Shown piece by piece: positions 11,301 through 35,830 of a DNA stretch of 64,000 nucleotides; positions within the stretch are counted from its first letter, which is position 1; each line of letters starts with the position of its first letter. Source of the DNA: Talpa occidentalis. Lineage: Eukaryota > Chordata > Mammalia > Eulipotyphla > Talpidae. The stretch covers positions 47,795,013-47,859,012 of the forward strand of contig NW_023601754.1 in NCBI RefSeq assembly GCF_014898055.3, read 5' to 3'. The position numbers and the translations under genes are program-made. The notes under the pieces were generated by a model. It searched no databases and was not told the DNA's origin. It saw nothing but the letters and a program-made list of their open reading frames with translations.

Positions 11301-14300
11301 TCCACCCCTCCGTGTTTGCACGCTGTAATTGGGGGTTGTCTCCATGCTTCTGGAGACGAGTGGGTGGGTGTGTCCAGGTGGGACCCCACCTGCGTGTCTG
11401 TGGGGGCCATTGTGACCCCGTGGCAAGGCAGTGTGTGCATCCGGGAACCTCTGTGCCGGGTGCAGGCTCCCAGGGAGTTGCTGGGTGCTGGCACAGGCCC
11501 CAGGCCCCCTGTGGCTGAGCTGCGGGCCCCTCCCCACAGGGTTGCTGTCCCAGAGCCTGGAGTTCAGCTCCCCCGCCGACAACTACACCGTGTGCGAGGG
11601 CGACAACGCCACCCTCAGGTACTGCCTGCCTCACCGGGGAGGCCTACCCTGGCCTGTGCGCCCCTCCTCTGGGGGCCAGTCCTGACCTGCAGGCCCAGCC
11701 TGGCTCAGGCACTCCCCATTGGGAGTGGGCTCTGGGTGTCCCCATCTGCCGAAGGGGTGAGGACTGAGAGTCTGCAGCGCCCTGAGGGGGAGGGAGGGGC
11801 ATGGGGGGGCTCAGTAAGGGAGCCAGACTGGCACTTCCCCCAGGCCCCTATCCCCCCTAATTCTCTGCCCCCCCCTTTTCTGGGCTTCGTGTCCCCCTCT
11901 CTCCCCCCAAGCTGCGGCTCAGTGTACCGGCCCGTCAGGTGGGCCCTGCTGCATCCGCCCAGGGCTCACCCCCCACTCCCACCCTGGCGCTGGGACCCCA
12001 GAGGGCGGCCGGTGGGGCAGGGGAGACCTGCCTCACCTCGGCCCTGCCTCAGCAGCTGCTTCATCGACGAGCATGTGACCCGCGTGGCCTGGCTGAATCG
12101 ATCCAACATCCTGTACGCCGGCAACGACCGCTGGACCAGTGACCCGCGCGTGCGGCTGCTGGTCAACACGCCCGAGGAGTTCTCCATCCTCATCACGCAG
12201 GTGGTGCTGGGCGACGAGGGCCTCTACACCTGCTCCTTCCAGACGCGCCACCAGCCCTACACCACTCAGGTCTACCTCATCGTGCATGGTGAGCCCGGGT
12301 GGGGCTGCGGGCTGGGGGGCGCGGGCGCTCCACCCCTGTCTCCCGGCCTTGCCCTGTCCTCGCGGGCCCTGGCCCAGCTTGCGGGCCTCAGCCGGAAGAA
12401 CCTTCGCCTTCTCGCAGCCCGGCCTGGCTCTGCTTGCGTGCTGAGCAGCGGCTGTGCAGCTCTGCTCGGGCCCTGAGGACGGGAGGGCTGAGCAGGCTGT
12501 CACCACTGCCGGGGCCCAGGGCCTCTCCCAGGGGAGGTGCAGAGGCAGCTCCCCAGACAGAACATGTGAAGGGAGACCTCCATCCGGGTCGAGGGGGTGC
12601 GGGAAAGGAACAGCATGTGCTGGAGAGGAACCGAGTTAGATGTGCAGAGGCCAGCCCCGCGACTGGATCGGATGTGCCCAGAGGCGGCACTGCAGAGGCC
12701 ACAGAGAGGGGGCCAGCGGGGACAGAGCTTGGGAGGCTGCCCCCCTCAGTGGCATCAAAAGTGGCCGGGGTGCAGGGAGCCAGGGGAACCCAGAGAAAGC
12801 CGTCAGGGGGGCCGAAGGGAGCCAGACGGTGGGGTCCCAGGGGCATCGAGTCCCTCATTTTGTCAGCGGACGGACACCCTCACTTCATGCCCTTCGTTGC
12901 CCGCTGGAGACGAAAATACAAACCCGCCGTTAGCTGGAGCCCCGCCGCGTCTGTGGGGGGCTCGGGCCTAGGGTGACTTTGGTAAACAGGAGAACAGGGG
13001 CGGCTCCCAGGCCGTTAAGGCCAGGCGGGTGTTCCTTGCATGGTTTCATCTCTTTCAACAACAGTAGAGAAATGAAAATAGAAACCCAGACGGAGGAATT
13101 CAGATCGGAAGATACACTGGTTAGCAGGAAGGTGGAGAGAGACAGAGGCTGAGAAAGTCAGGAAGACAGAGCACAGTTGGCGCAAGAGCCAGGCCCGGGT
13201 GGGGGAGGACAGACACGAGGTTGTCAGAGAGTAGGGGGACCCTCCCCCCAACCCCTTTCCCTTGGGGGAGGGGGCGGGGCCTGGGCTCCCGGGGCTGAGG
13301 GGGGCGGGGCCTGGGCTCCCGGGGCTGAGGGGGGGCGGGGCCTGGACAAGGGTCTGAGTGAGGGGGCGGGACCTGGACTCCTGGATATGAGGGAGGGGCG
13401 GGGCCTGGGCTCCCGGGCTGAGGGGGGGCGGGGCCTGGACAAGGGTCTGAGTGGGGGGCGGGGCCTGGACTCCTGGATATGAGGGAGGGGCGGGGCCTGG
13501 GCTCCTGGGGCTGAGGGGGGCGGGGCCTGGACAAGGGTCTGAGTGAGGGGGCGGGGCCTGGGCTCCCGGGCTGAGGGTGTCCCTCCATACCCAGCCTCTC
13601 TGACCTTCACCCACCTCCGCAGTCCCCGCCCGCATCGTGAACATCTCCTCGCCTGTGGCAGTGAACGAGGGGGGCAATGTGAACCTGCTTTGTCTGGCCG
13701 TGGGGCGGCCGGAGCCCACGGTCACCTGGAGGCAGCTCCGAGGTGAGGCCCCCACCCCTCCTGGAAAGACGCTTGTCCCCACTCCGAAGTTGGGCCCCTT
13801 GAGTCCCCACATCCCTAGGTAGAGTCCCAGATCCCTCCTATCTCCATTCCTCGTAGCCCAACTTCTGTGATGGCTTGATGTTCCCTCCTCCTCGACCCCA
13901 TGTCTCCGTGGCCGACCCCCAGGCCTCAGACCTGGGCCATTTCCCCAACTCTCCCGCTGGACCCCAGTTTACTGCCCCCCCATTACTAATATCCCCAGTC
14001 TCCTCCCTGGAAGCTCACGGGATTCCCCTGGCTCAGACCACGAGGTACCCAGCTCACCTCCCGCCACACACACCCCGCCCCAGCCTCCCCTGTGGGCTCT
14101 GCCAGGCCTCCTCTGTTTTCAAGGGGGGCTGATGCAGCATCTCCTGGGAACTTGCTGGAAATGCGTGTGCTGGGGCCCACCCGGATCTCAGCAGTCAGAG
14201 CCCCGCATCTGTTTTAAGAGCCCTTCAGGTGCACTCAGTCACTCCCCAAAGGTGCCAAGTGGCAGAACATGACACCCTGGATGCACCCACCCCCTTCCAC

Positions 14301-16929
14301 AGGGTCTCCATTGCCCAGACCCTGGATCGTCAATTGCTGGGTCTTTGGAGGCCAGTGGTGGCCATCGCTAGGCCCCTGGGGACCCCAGACCCCAGTAACC
14401 AGATCTCAGACCCCTGGACCTTCTCCCACCGGGCCCTCTGGGCCCCACTGTCCTGGACTCGAGATCCTGGAGCCTGGCTGCCCTGAGCCTGGCTGCTGAG
14501 TCCCAGGACCCCAAGAGCCAGACCCCAGACCCCCGGCCCCACCGCAGCTCCAAAGTGAGGCCTCCCGGCTGGGCTTTGCTTCCTCAGCCAGAGCCTCACC
14601 GCCCGCCGCCCCTCGCGGGAGACCGCCGGGAAGGCCCGTCCCGCGCCCGGGCCCTCCAGGCCCCGCGGTGCCCGCCCCGCTGATGTGTGTCCGTGTTGTG
14701 CCCGTGTTGTCCCGTGTTAAGTGTCTGTGTCCGGCCCCGCCCCCGCCCCGCCCCTCCCCCGCAGACGGCTTCACCTCGGAGGGCGAGATCCTTGAGATTT
14801 CCGACATCCAGCGAGGCCAGGCCGGCGAGTACGAGTGCGTGACCCACAACGGGGTGAACTCGGCGCCCGACAGCCGCCGCGTGCTGGTCACCGTCAACTG
14901 TGAGCCCCGCGCCGCGGGCGCGCCGGGCGGGGTTCTGGGGGCGCGGCCGGGGAGGGGCGGCCCCCGGGGGGGGGGTGAAGGACGCGGGCCTGGAGCCCGG
15001 GCCCGCGCGGCTGGGACAGTTCGCCGCCTCTCGCCCCGCACCAGACCCCCCGACCATCACCGACGTGACCAGCGCCCGCACAGCCCTGGGCCGCGCCGCC
15101 CTCCTGCGCTGCGAAGCCATGGCGGTGCCCCCCGCGGACTTCCAGTGGTTCAAGGACGACCGCCTGTGAGGACGGGCGCGGGGCTTGGGGCCGGGTCCGC
15201 GGGAGCGGGCGGGGGGAGCAGTCCTGGGGCCCGAGGGCCGGGGCGAGGGGGAGTCCAGCTTTTAGGCTTTGAGGCCGGGCGGACCCCAGGGAGCCTGGGG
15301 CTGCATGGACATTTGGGCCCTGGGCCCAGTCTCCTCGGCTGTGCAGCAGGTCCCAGGTCGGAGCCGCGCCGAGGACCTGGCGGGGAAGCTTTAGGGGAAG
15401 CTTTAGGGGCCGTTGCGCCTGGGAGTCCCTAGAGATCGGGGGCACCCAGCGCAGAGTCCAGTGTCCCTGGGGCTGGGGGTGCCGGAGTGGGGCATCGGTG
15501 GGAGTGGCCGGGAATCCCGGGGGGCTGGAACCCGAAGCTGGGAGTCACTGGGGTGGGGGGCAGGACGCGGGGTCCCGGGAAAGCGGGGTCCTGAGGGTCG
15601 GGCTGGGGAGGCCGGGCCCGCGGGGTCCCTGACCCGACTCGCCGGCAGGCTGAGTGGCGGCGCCTCGGAGGGGCTGAAGGTGCAGACGGAGCGCACCCGC
15701 TCGATGCTTCTCTTCGCCAACGTGAGCGCCCGGCATTACGGCAACTACACGTGTCGCGCCGCCAACCGGCTCGGAGCTTCCAGCGCCTCCATGCGGCTCC
15801 TGCGTGCGTCCCGGGCGGCCGCGGGGGGCGGGGCCGCGAAGGGGGCGGGCCCTTGGTGGGCGGGGCCAGGGCAGCCCCGCCGGGACCACGCCCACGCTGG
15901 CTCAGAGGCCCGCGGAGACTGGGGCGCTGCGCCCGGGCCGGAAATCCCTCCCTCCGACCCGCAGGTCCCGTGCCGCCCAGCGGGCCGGGCGCTGGGCACT
16001 CGCAGGGCACCTGAGTCAGGGCTAGATCTCGCCATCAAGTAGCCGCGTGCGACATTACATAATGAGATCCGGCGCAGGCAGCCGTAAATAAGCAGGCAGT
16101 CATCCTGGATACCGATAAAGGCCGGAGGCAAAATAAATACCCGCACGGGGTGGGGGGGTTTGGGGGGCTAGCACTGGGCTCACGAGAGAAAGTCTCCGGA
16201 GACCGTCGCGTTTGAACTGAGACCGGAGCGATAGAAGCAGCCCGCCCGGCCTAGAGCAGCGCGAAGCCTCGCCTGGAGTGGGAATTGGGGGGGGGGCGGG
16301 CACCCCAAGGAGGCAGGCAGCACGGGAGTGGAGTGAAGCCTGAGGTTAGACTAGCCGAGGCTCACCGGCCTGGTGACCCCGGATTTGATGCCACTGCGGG
16401 CGGGGCTGCTGGAGGCTGGCAGCAGCAGCGCAGGGTTGATGTTAAGGGGGTTCCTCTGCTCTTGGAGGGCGGAGCTGTGGAGAGACGGAGGCAGGGAGGC
16501 CCTGCAGGGGCCTTTCCGAGAGAGACGAAGCCTCTATATGCAGGGCACGCATGGGAGCTGGAAGAAAGAGGGGCCAGAGAAGCCATCCCAAGGCGTGGGG
16601 CTGAGCCGAGGGCAGAGCGGGCTGGAGCGTGGAAGTCTTGAAAAGGAGAAACAGGCGGTAGGGCGCAGAGAGGCCACAGTGCTGATGGACGCAGCGATTG
16701 GGGGACAGAAACTGTTTCTGGAAAGACAGACCCAGAGAGTCCCAGGCCTCCAGAGATGCCCAAACAGATGGGGTCTCCAAGGAGACTCTCCCTGACACCC
16801 CCCTCCGTGTTCTCCCCCATGACCCTCTGTCTCTCCCCAGGCCCAGGATCCCTGGAGAACTCTGCGCCCAGGCCCCCAGGGCCCCTGACCCTCCTCTTCG
16901 CCCTGGGGTGGCTGTGGTGGAGGGTGTAG
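4866..16929 (+). CDS. IGLON5: IgLON family member 5, GPI-anchored neuronal Ig-superfamily protein
   Basis: Eight coding exons: 4866-4944, 11540-11618, 12056-12288, 13623-13742, 14765-14899, 15045-15165, 15649-15803, 16841-16929. All have GT/AG borders and join in phase to 336 residues, the human length as I recall it. Residues 1-27 are a signal peptide (an Ala/Leu-rich run after MPPP). Three Ig domains follow: the first has the LYTCSF strand-F motif, the second YECVTHN, the third [10 protein letters not shown]. There are several N-x-S/T sites, for example NYT, NAT, NRS and NVS. The C-terminus ends in a hydrophobic stretch with WLWWRV, as expected for GPI-anchor addition. The family makes homo- and heterophilic contacts on neurons, and IgLON5 is the antigen in anti-IgLON5 disease. 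The start chosen is the only ATG giving the signal peptide. The reading frame is intact throughout. Confidence 0.97.
6540..6745 (+). repeat. CACCCC-type tandem repeat
   Basis: Degenerate units of about 14-20 bp ('cacccccacccacagac', 'cccatcacggaaac') run for about 200 bp. The long open frames here come from base composition. Confidence 0.75.
7900..7995 (+). repeat. MIR-like fragment
   Basis: 'gttacaggcggggaaaccaa' followed by 'gtgtgactcagcagcgg' resembles the MIR core (gaggaaactgaggc ... cacacagc). A second similar piece is at 8310-8360 ('acaaatggggaaactgaggc'). Confidence 0.5.
8705..8900 (+). repeat. L2-like fragment
   Basis: 'gggccagtcccagtgctggg' followed by 'acatagtggggacacagacc' parallels the L2 3' consensus phrase (gccaggcactgtgct ... 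gggatacag). It is diverged and its ends are approximate. Confidence 0.4.
9690..10438. promoter_or_regulatory. Intronic CpG island in IGLON5 intron 1
   Basis: There is dense CpG from about 9780 to 10438, unlike the flanking intron. It ends abruptly at an AT-rich island. It may be an alternative promoter or a CpG-rich enhancer. No initiator codon with a good splice-joined frame was identified. Confidence 0.5.
10011..10047. repeat. Alternating GT/GC tract (Z-DNA-prone)
   Basis: An almost perfect alternation of purine and pyrimidine (gtgtgcgcgcgcgcg, then gtgtgtgtgcgcgcgcg) runs for about 36 bases within the CpG island. Confidence 0.75.
10439..10463. promoter_or_regulatory. AT-rich homeodomain-like site cluster
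   Basis: A 25-base block contains TTAATT, TCATTAG and ATTAATTAG cores directly abutting G+C-rich DNA. These are typical homeodomain (LIM-HD/POU/Pax-type) cores. A nuclear-receptor half-site CAAGGTCA follows near 10514. The role is inferred from motif content only. Confidence 0.45.
10770..11290 (+). repeat. TG-rich low-complexity domain
   Basis: About 500 bp of interrupted (TG)n with TGTGTGCACGTG-like units. Short internal duplications occur, such as 'gtttgtgcctgtgcag' repeated in tandem near 11112-11143. Confidence 0.8.
13262..13590 (+). repeat. Minisatellite in IGLON5 intron 3, with higher-order structure
   Basis: Units of about 30 bp ('ggggcggggcctgggctccc' or the variant 'ggggcctggacaagggtctg' and 'gactcctggatatgaggg') repeat about ten times just before the exon 4 acceptor at 13622. 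The variants alternate in blocks, giving a higher-order period near 110-120 bp. Confidence 0.8.
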
Positions 16930-18345
16930 GAGGAGCCCAGTGTTGCTGACCCCCCCCTGCAGGGGGCCTGAAGCCGAGAGCGAGAGCAGAAGGGGGGAGC
17001 GAGCGCCGTGGGTCTGCAGCGGAGAGGAGCTCTCGGCCATCGTGGAAGAAGGGAGGAGGAGGAGCAGCGAGGAAGATCTTTACAGAACCCATCACTGTGA
17101 GGGATAACGCAAAATTATGCATCTTTCTACAGCCATTCTCACCGCCGTTCACGTCCGATTGTGACCCCCCCGGCCACCCCACACCCCTCTCTTAGCTCAG
17201 GCTGTCGACCAGATCTCGTGTGTGCAGTGGGTGTGCGCGTGGCGCTGCGCGTGTGTGTGCGCGTGTGTGGGGAGGGGTGGTGGGGTGGAAAGGGGGGGCT
17301 CGACGAGCTTCCCTCCCCCGGCACCCCCACATCCACTGCCCCCACTCTCAGCCTCTCACCTCTGGCTGGAGGTGGGTGTGGGGGTTTCGTGGTAGAAGCT
17401 GTGAAGAGAGGTTCTCCGGGGCTCCCTGCTTCCCCAGTATATGCACGCACACCTGCCCCTCCCCTCCCCTCGGAAGGGGTGTCTCCTGGGCAGGTGGGGC
17501 TGAGGGGGGTGCCTCACCCACCGCTGAGCTGGGTAGGTGGGGGACACCCGTCTGGGCTCTGGACATCCTGCTGCCAACCACCAGCTGCCTGCAGCCAGAG
17601 GCCCCACGGCTGGCTCAGGAGCCCAAGACCCTCCCCCAACCCCCTCCCCGACTTTCTGGCCCCCTCCCGGGCCAAACGGTGCTTCCATACAGCTGTCAGG
17701 CTGGTGCCTCGAGCCACCCGTCTGTCTCAGTGCTTTTGCCCTGCCCCATCACCACTCCCGTGCCACCTGCAGCGCCAGCCAGCCGCCCGCAGTGCCGGCA
17801 CTGGTCCACCCTCCCCGCTCTTTCCGCCGACCGCCCCTCCCAGAGGCTGACCGAGCCCTCACACACACTCAGATAGACACGCACGCACGCACGCACGCAC
17901 ACCAGCGACTGTGACCAGCAATAGCCCCCTGTCTCCAGCTGCCCTGTAGCCGGTGACCAGCTGTAGCTCCCCCAAAGGTGGCAACTGTGGTCCAAAAGGG
18001 GCTCCGAGAGGCTGCACCCCAGCTCTGATATGGTGGGAACAGCCCCCTCCGGCACGTCACACCAGGCAAAGCGGGGAGAGGCGTCATCACATAGACACCG
18101 AGCCCCGACCCCAGGCCGAGTCGCCCACCCGGACCAGACCAGCCAGGGCTGGGGGAGGCAGAGCCAGGCGAGGGCCAGGGGCAGTGACTGTACCTCAGAC
18201 GGGGGCGTGGGCCCCATCCCACATTGTCTTCCATTCCCAGGGTCCAGGGGATGGGGAGGGGCGGGGGACGGGATGCCAGGGAGGGGGGCGGGGGCCCTGG
18301 GGGCCGTGTGTTCCGATTCATGGGGAGTGTTGAGACCGCCACACC

Positions 18346-18351
18346 AATAAA
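18346..18351 (+). terminator. IGLON5 polyadenylation signal AATAAA
   Basis: A canonical AATAAA lies 1.4 kb after the stop codon at 16929, followed by a T-rich/GT-rich stretch. It implies a 3' UTR of about 1.4 kb that contains an (ACGC)n run near 17880-17900. Confidence 0.75.
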
Positions 18352-18861
18352 CGCCTTTTTCCAAAGTCTCCGCCTCCGGGTGCCAGTGTCATTCGGGGTC
18401 TGGGTGTGTGGAGGCCAGAGGTGACGCCTTCAGCGGCCTTCCCACCCTGCCTTTCTCTCTGGTGGAGGTGGCCGGCGGCTGACTTAGTAACGGCAGGACC
18501 CACCCACCGTGCTGGGTCAGAGGAGGCACGGGACCCAGTCAGGTGACTGAGAGCATGAACACGGGGGTGTAGGGATTTCTGAGGACAGACGCCCCACTGC
18601 TGGGTCATGTGTCCAACCCCACGAAGCCTCCATCTACAGCGATGCTTTTCTTCATCACACAAGGACATCCTGGGTCACTGAGGAGAGCAGTGGTGGGGAA
18701 GACAGCGGTGCAGACACCACGGAAGGCAGAGCAGGTGATCTGGAGAAACTGAGTCATGAAGTCATCATCTGAGCAGCTGGATCGAAACTAACCTGATACC
18801 CACCCTCGGCTGCACAAAGTCCCCGTATGTTTAAGACAAATTGCAGTAGATTTTGTGACTA

Positions 18862-19010
18862 GTGAGCGGAGGAAATCACACATCCACAGTGCTTGCCACC
18901 ATTTGTTTTATTTGTCACCAAAAGAATCTTCATGGATACAATAAATTTCCAATGAGAAATCCAGCTGAAAAAGACACCTCGCCTTCCAGGAAACAGACTG
19001 TTATTAGCTT
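18862..19010 (+). repeat. Old repeat, copy 1 of a direct pair
   Basis: It shares 'tttccaatgagaaa.ccagctga.aaaga' and the preceding 'gcttgccacc..tt..ttt..tt.' text with 19285-19400 in the same orientation. I do not recognise the family. Confidence 0.55.
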
Positions 19011-19284
19011 CCCAGCCGCCCTCACAGTGAGGTGGCCAGTTTTTGGTCAATGAGACTTAAGGAAAGTTCGCTGGTGTGTTTTCCACTCACAACACTGGTC
19101 TAGGGGAGAGGACAGCGAAACCCTTTCCCCCTTTGTCTTTAGATAGGCTGGTGTGAAGATGTGCTGTCTGGCGCAGTGGCAGCCACTTTGTAACAACAGA
19201 CAGCACGCCAACCCACTGTGGCTGGCAGCATGGGGTGCACAGAGCCAGGTCCCTGATGGGGTCACCGAGTTGCTGAGTCAGTCT

Positions 19285-19400
19285 GAAGCCACCTGCTTCC
19301 GTGATGCTTGCCACCCTTTATTTTGTTACTTGCAGCCAAGAGAATCTTCCCTGGTTTGTTAAATTTCCAATGAGAAACCCAGCTGAGAAAGATGGCGTGC
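19285..19400 (+). repeat. Old repeat, copy 2 of a direct pair
   Basis: See 18862-19010. The shared core is 'aaatttccaatgagaaa' followed by 'ccagctga'. The two copies are diverged by point changes and small indels. Confidence 0.55.
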
Positions 19401-20513
19401 GGGGGAGAGCAGCAGCGAGCCCAGTCCGCGTGGGCACCAACACAGCTGACCTTCAAAGAATATTTATGATCGCCTTCTGCGTGCCAGTCTCCGCGGGGGG
19501 CAGTGATGTGGTCTCTGCCATCCTGCGGCTCGCAGCTTAGAGAGGGAATCCGGGACGAGACAGGTCAGTATGTGTTTATGTACAAGGAGAGATTGGCACC
19601 TCCAGGGACAAGCCAGGTCTGAGGCAGATGATAGGAAGGTTCTTCCAAGAACATTCCCCTTATGCTTGAGGAAGGAAGGACAGGGGAGGAGAGAGGGGTT
19701 CCAGGCAGAGGGTACGCTCAGGGCCTGGGGGCCATGAAGCCAGGCAGAGAGAAGACCCGCGCTCCCGGAGAAAGCCCTGGAAGGGAAGTGAGAGGTGGAG
19801 GAGGCCAACCACACTCTGTGGAGGCAGGAGGAGGGCCGGGTCTGAGGGGCAGTGGGCTTAAGCCGGAGGTTGAAAGAGAAGAGGGACGGGATCTGATTCC
19901 TTTTAAGATGAAGACTCTGGGTGTGGGCCGGGGCTTGGCCTGCGGGAGGCAAGCCAAGGAAGATCTCTGCAGGAGCCAGGGGTGGCAGGGCCCTCTCCAG
20001 CTCCAGCTCCAGCCCTGCCAGTGGCGCCGAACCAGCTGTCAGCTTGCAGGCCGTGGGACCTCGCTGGGAGATCAGCAGGAGCCTGATCTTCGTTCCTCTG
20101 CAGGGGGCCCGGCCCAGCCGCCCTGCCTCTTAGCCGCACGAACACAGGTGGAGTCTTGGCGCTGAGCGGCGGGCCGGGAAGCCGCGACTTGGTGACCGGC
20201 CAGCGGCCACAGCAGGAGTGGACGCCCCCGGGAAGTGGCGCCGGGTGCCCGCTCCCCTCACACCTGCGTGGCCGCGCGGACGGTCCTCGGGCCCCGGCCC
20301 GGAGAGACGGCTGGTCTGGGGTCTGCTCCGGGGTCGGCGGCCTGGAGAGGGGACGCGGGGTCAGCTTTCAGGGGAACAGTCTGGCCTTGCTGGGAGGGCA
20401 GCGCAAAGCGGGTGTGATGGGGGAGGGATTCCCGCCCAGTTTCGGGGGCACCCAGAAGGTGCGCCCACTGGAAAGGGAAAGAACACGGCGCTGCCACCCC
20501 AACAGGGAAAACT

Positions 20514-26597
<6,084 letters not shown>

Positions 26598-28889
26598 GGT
26601 GCTGGGCGCACCCGCGAACACTGGAGCTAGACGCAGGGCCTGCACCCTTCTCTCCCGGGAATGACAAGTCCAACAGGACTGGTAGCTTCTTGGGCGGGGA
26701 AGGGAACTAGACCCAGTGGGAGGTGCCAGGATCCCCCACCTCGATCTAGTGGCTGAGCAGCTGACCTCACCCCACTGGTCTTCATCAGCTGGTCCCATCT
26801 GTGGGGAGGGCCAGCCTGATCCCTGCACACCCCATGCCCAGGGGGAGGATGATGAGAAGTGAGTCCTGGCTGGGAATGAGATGGCAGCCTGCAGGGGGCA
26901 AATCCAGGAAGGCTTCCTGGAGAAGGGTGCTGTGACCTTTCAGAGAGCCCAAACTACTGGTGCTCTTGGCCTCAGCTCAGGCTTTCTCCTCTGCAGCCTC
27001 CAGGTTTGGGGTACACCCTATCCAGCCTGCAGCCTCAGCTCGCGAAGTCTGATCCTGCTCCCAATCACCTGTTGGTTCCCCGTTGCCCTTGGGACCAAGT
27101 CCTTTTTTTTTTTTTTTTTTAAGATTTATTTATTTATTCACACAAGAGTTGAGGTGCAGGCCAGAGGTGGGGGGGGGTAAGAGGATTCACCAGAAACAGA
27201 GTGGGGAGCAGAACAGACAGATCCACTGAAACACACTGCTGAGGGGAGCAGCGGGTGAGTCAGGAGAGGTCTGCTGCGCCATGTGGGTCGGCTCCCTGGC
27301 CGGGGATCGACTCATGCTGCGGTGGCTGCGGACAGCTTCATAGTGCTGCATTGTAACCCCTCACACCACCAGAGCGGCCCCGGGACCAAGTCTTGAGTGG
27401 CCACTTCCCACCCGGTCACTCCCCTGACACGCAGAGGCGCATCTCCTCATCCCCCAGGTCCTCCGCACCCTCATCCCACTGACTGCAGCGTCCTCCCTCT
27501 CACCTGACTCTCCTAGATTCTCCAGCTCCCGAGCAGAGCTGGAGATGCCAGGGGCCTTCCACCTTCCTCCCCCTCCCTGCTGTCAGTCACCCAATCCAGC
27601 CCCTCGTCTTCCTCCCCAAAGTCCCTCTGCGCTGTCCCTCCTCTCTCTAACCACTGACTGACTCCCTACCCTAGGCCCAGGTCCGTCCTCTCCCCACCTT
27701 GCCCTTGCTGGCCACTTCTCTCCGGCTTCCACCGTCCCAGGATTCCCATGGTGCTGCTGAGTTTCTCTACCCTGCGCTGCCCCTGGGCCTCCCCTGGCTC
27801 CCCAGCGTCCTAGGAGACACCCAAGGTCCTCAGTGGGTTTTCCAGGCCCTGCATGAGTCAGACCCCCCACTCCTTCCCCCCACACCTCCCAGCACTTACT
27901 CTTGGAACACCCGAAGTTCTGATGCACCCGCTCTCCCCTCCCAGCCTGTGCAGTTTCCCCTGCCTGGAATGCACTGGCTCCTCCCTGCCCGCTCCAACCC
28001 GGCTCCACCACTTCAGGCCTCACCTTATTAAGAACAAAAATAATAATTAGCACTTATCATGCATCCGGAGATCATCGGGCTGGGCCCGCCAGACACCCTA
28101 GGAGCTGGGAGGTGTCCTCGTTTCACAGGCCAGGGGATTACGGCGGCTCAGAGAGGTCAGGGCAAAGGCCAGAGGTTGCACAGCCAGAGGGAGGAGCTGG
28201 CTTCAGTCTTCAGGCTGCTCATTCCTCAGAAAGCTTCTCCCACACCGCCCCGCGCTGGCCTCCAGGCCCCTGCCGGGCCCCCAGTCCACCCAGTTTACTC
28301 AGGCAGTTCTCACCACACCAATGAGGTGACGATGCAAGCATTTTCCACATGTCAAGTGTGGTTTTGGGGATGCTGCATTGATTAACCCCTCAGTACCCCA
28401 TGGGGTCGGTATTGTGGCCTCAAGATGGCTGCAAATGCAACCCTCTTCCCATTAAGGAGTAGGGTCTGTGACCCCACCCCTGCATCGGGTACACTTGTGA
28501 CACTAGACCACGGGGGTGTGATGGAGGACACCCTGTCCCAGCCCCTGCATCTAGGCCTTGAGGGACTGGCACATGCTCCCTCCCGTGTCATAGACTCTGC
28601 CCTGGGACCCGGCCGCCATGTTGAGGAAGCTCAAGCAGCCCCGTGGTGAGGAATCGCACCCCCAACCTAGGCTGGTTTATAGCATACAGACCCCCCAGGG
28701 GCCTGGGCCCACATCTCCCCTTCCACACGTAAGCACCTCATGGGCAGCGCCTGGATGAGACTCACCTGGGTCCCTGGAGTTGCCCAGCACAGGGGCTGGC
28801 ACACTGAGGCTTAAGCAAGTGTTTGTTCAAGGAATCAGAGGGTCTCCAGGGAATGAGAGAATAGAGACAGATGTCAGGAGAGTCATAGT
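26598..28889. other. Intergenic between VSIG10L and ETFB
   Basis: I see no gene. It holds the VSIG10L upstream region (26600-26850), one SINE (27102-27381) and a MIR-like fragment at about 28105-28230 ('cgtttcacaggccaggggat'). Confidence 0.5.
27102..27381 (-). mobile_element. tRNA-derived SINE, subfamily 2
   Basis: A poly-T tail is at 27103-27120 and the head is at the high end. The target duplication gggaccaagtc is at 27091-27101 and 27382-27392, a perfect match. It belongs to the older variant with 'ttcatagtgctgcat' in the head. Confidence 0.88.
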
Positions 28890-28895
28890 TTTATT
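28890..28895 (-). terminator. ETFB polyadenylation signal AATAAA
   Basis: TTTATT on the + strand (AATAAA on the transcript) lies only 22 bases past the stop codon, so the 3' UTR is very short. Confidence 0.8.
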
Positions 28896-28916
28896 GCTGA
28901 GTTTCAGGGAAGGGAC

Positions 28917-35541
<6,625 letters not shown>

Positions 35542-35830
35542 CTTCCCGCTGCAGCCGGCTGCCGGGTCAGGCGCCCGCTCTGACTCCCGCGGCCGGCGCC
35601 CCGCCCCCGCCCGTCCCTGCGCCTGCGCCCCCGCCGGCAGCCAGTCACTCGCGGCAGCGCCCGCCTCCCCGCCCCGGCAGCGCACCAATCGGGAGGCCGG
35701 AGGGCAGGGAGGCGTGGCAGGCGGCTGCCGGCCAATGGGGAGGGGCCCTGGGGGAGGGAGGCGGGACCGGGACGGGAAGGGGGCGTGGCCGGGAACTGGG
35801 TGAAAGGTCGTGCCGGGGCGGGAGGCGCCC
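35542..35830 (-). promoter_or_regulatory. ETFB CpG-island promoter with two inverted CCAAT boxes
   Basis: CpG-dense DNA lies upstream of the start codon. ccaat occurs at 35685-35689 and 35732-35736 (ATTGG on the transcribed strand), with GC boxes and no TATA. The island continues to about 36200, reaching the last exon of CLDND2, so the two genes are only about 0.7 kb apart. Confidence 0.65.

Larger units (their letters stand above)
4945..11539 (+). other. IGLON5 intron 1 (6.6 kb): content
   Basis: The intron runs from the donor at 4945 (GTACCG) to the acceptor CCCCACAG at 11539. It holds C-rich CACCCC repeats (6540-6740), MIR/L2 relics (7900-8900), a second CpG island (about 9690-10440), alternating purine/pyrimidine tracts, an AT-rich homeodomain-like cluster at 10439 and a TG-rich domain (10770-11290). 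I see no protein-coding exon. Confidence 0.7.
18370..20513. other. Intergenic between converging IGLON5 and VSIG10L
   Basis: I see no gene. It contains two copies of an old repeat family (18862-19010 and 19285-19400) and an L2-like piece at about 19460-19570. The VSIG10L 3' UTR must also lie here, but I could not fix its end. Confidence 0.5.

Noticed and set aside
11175..12476. 433-residue open frame on the + strand
   Set aside because: It contains IGLON5 exon 3 but extends into introns on both sides. The upstream part is translated TG-rich repeat.
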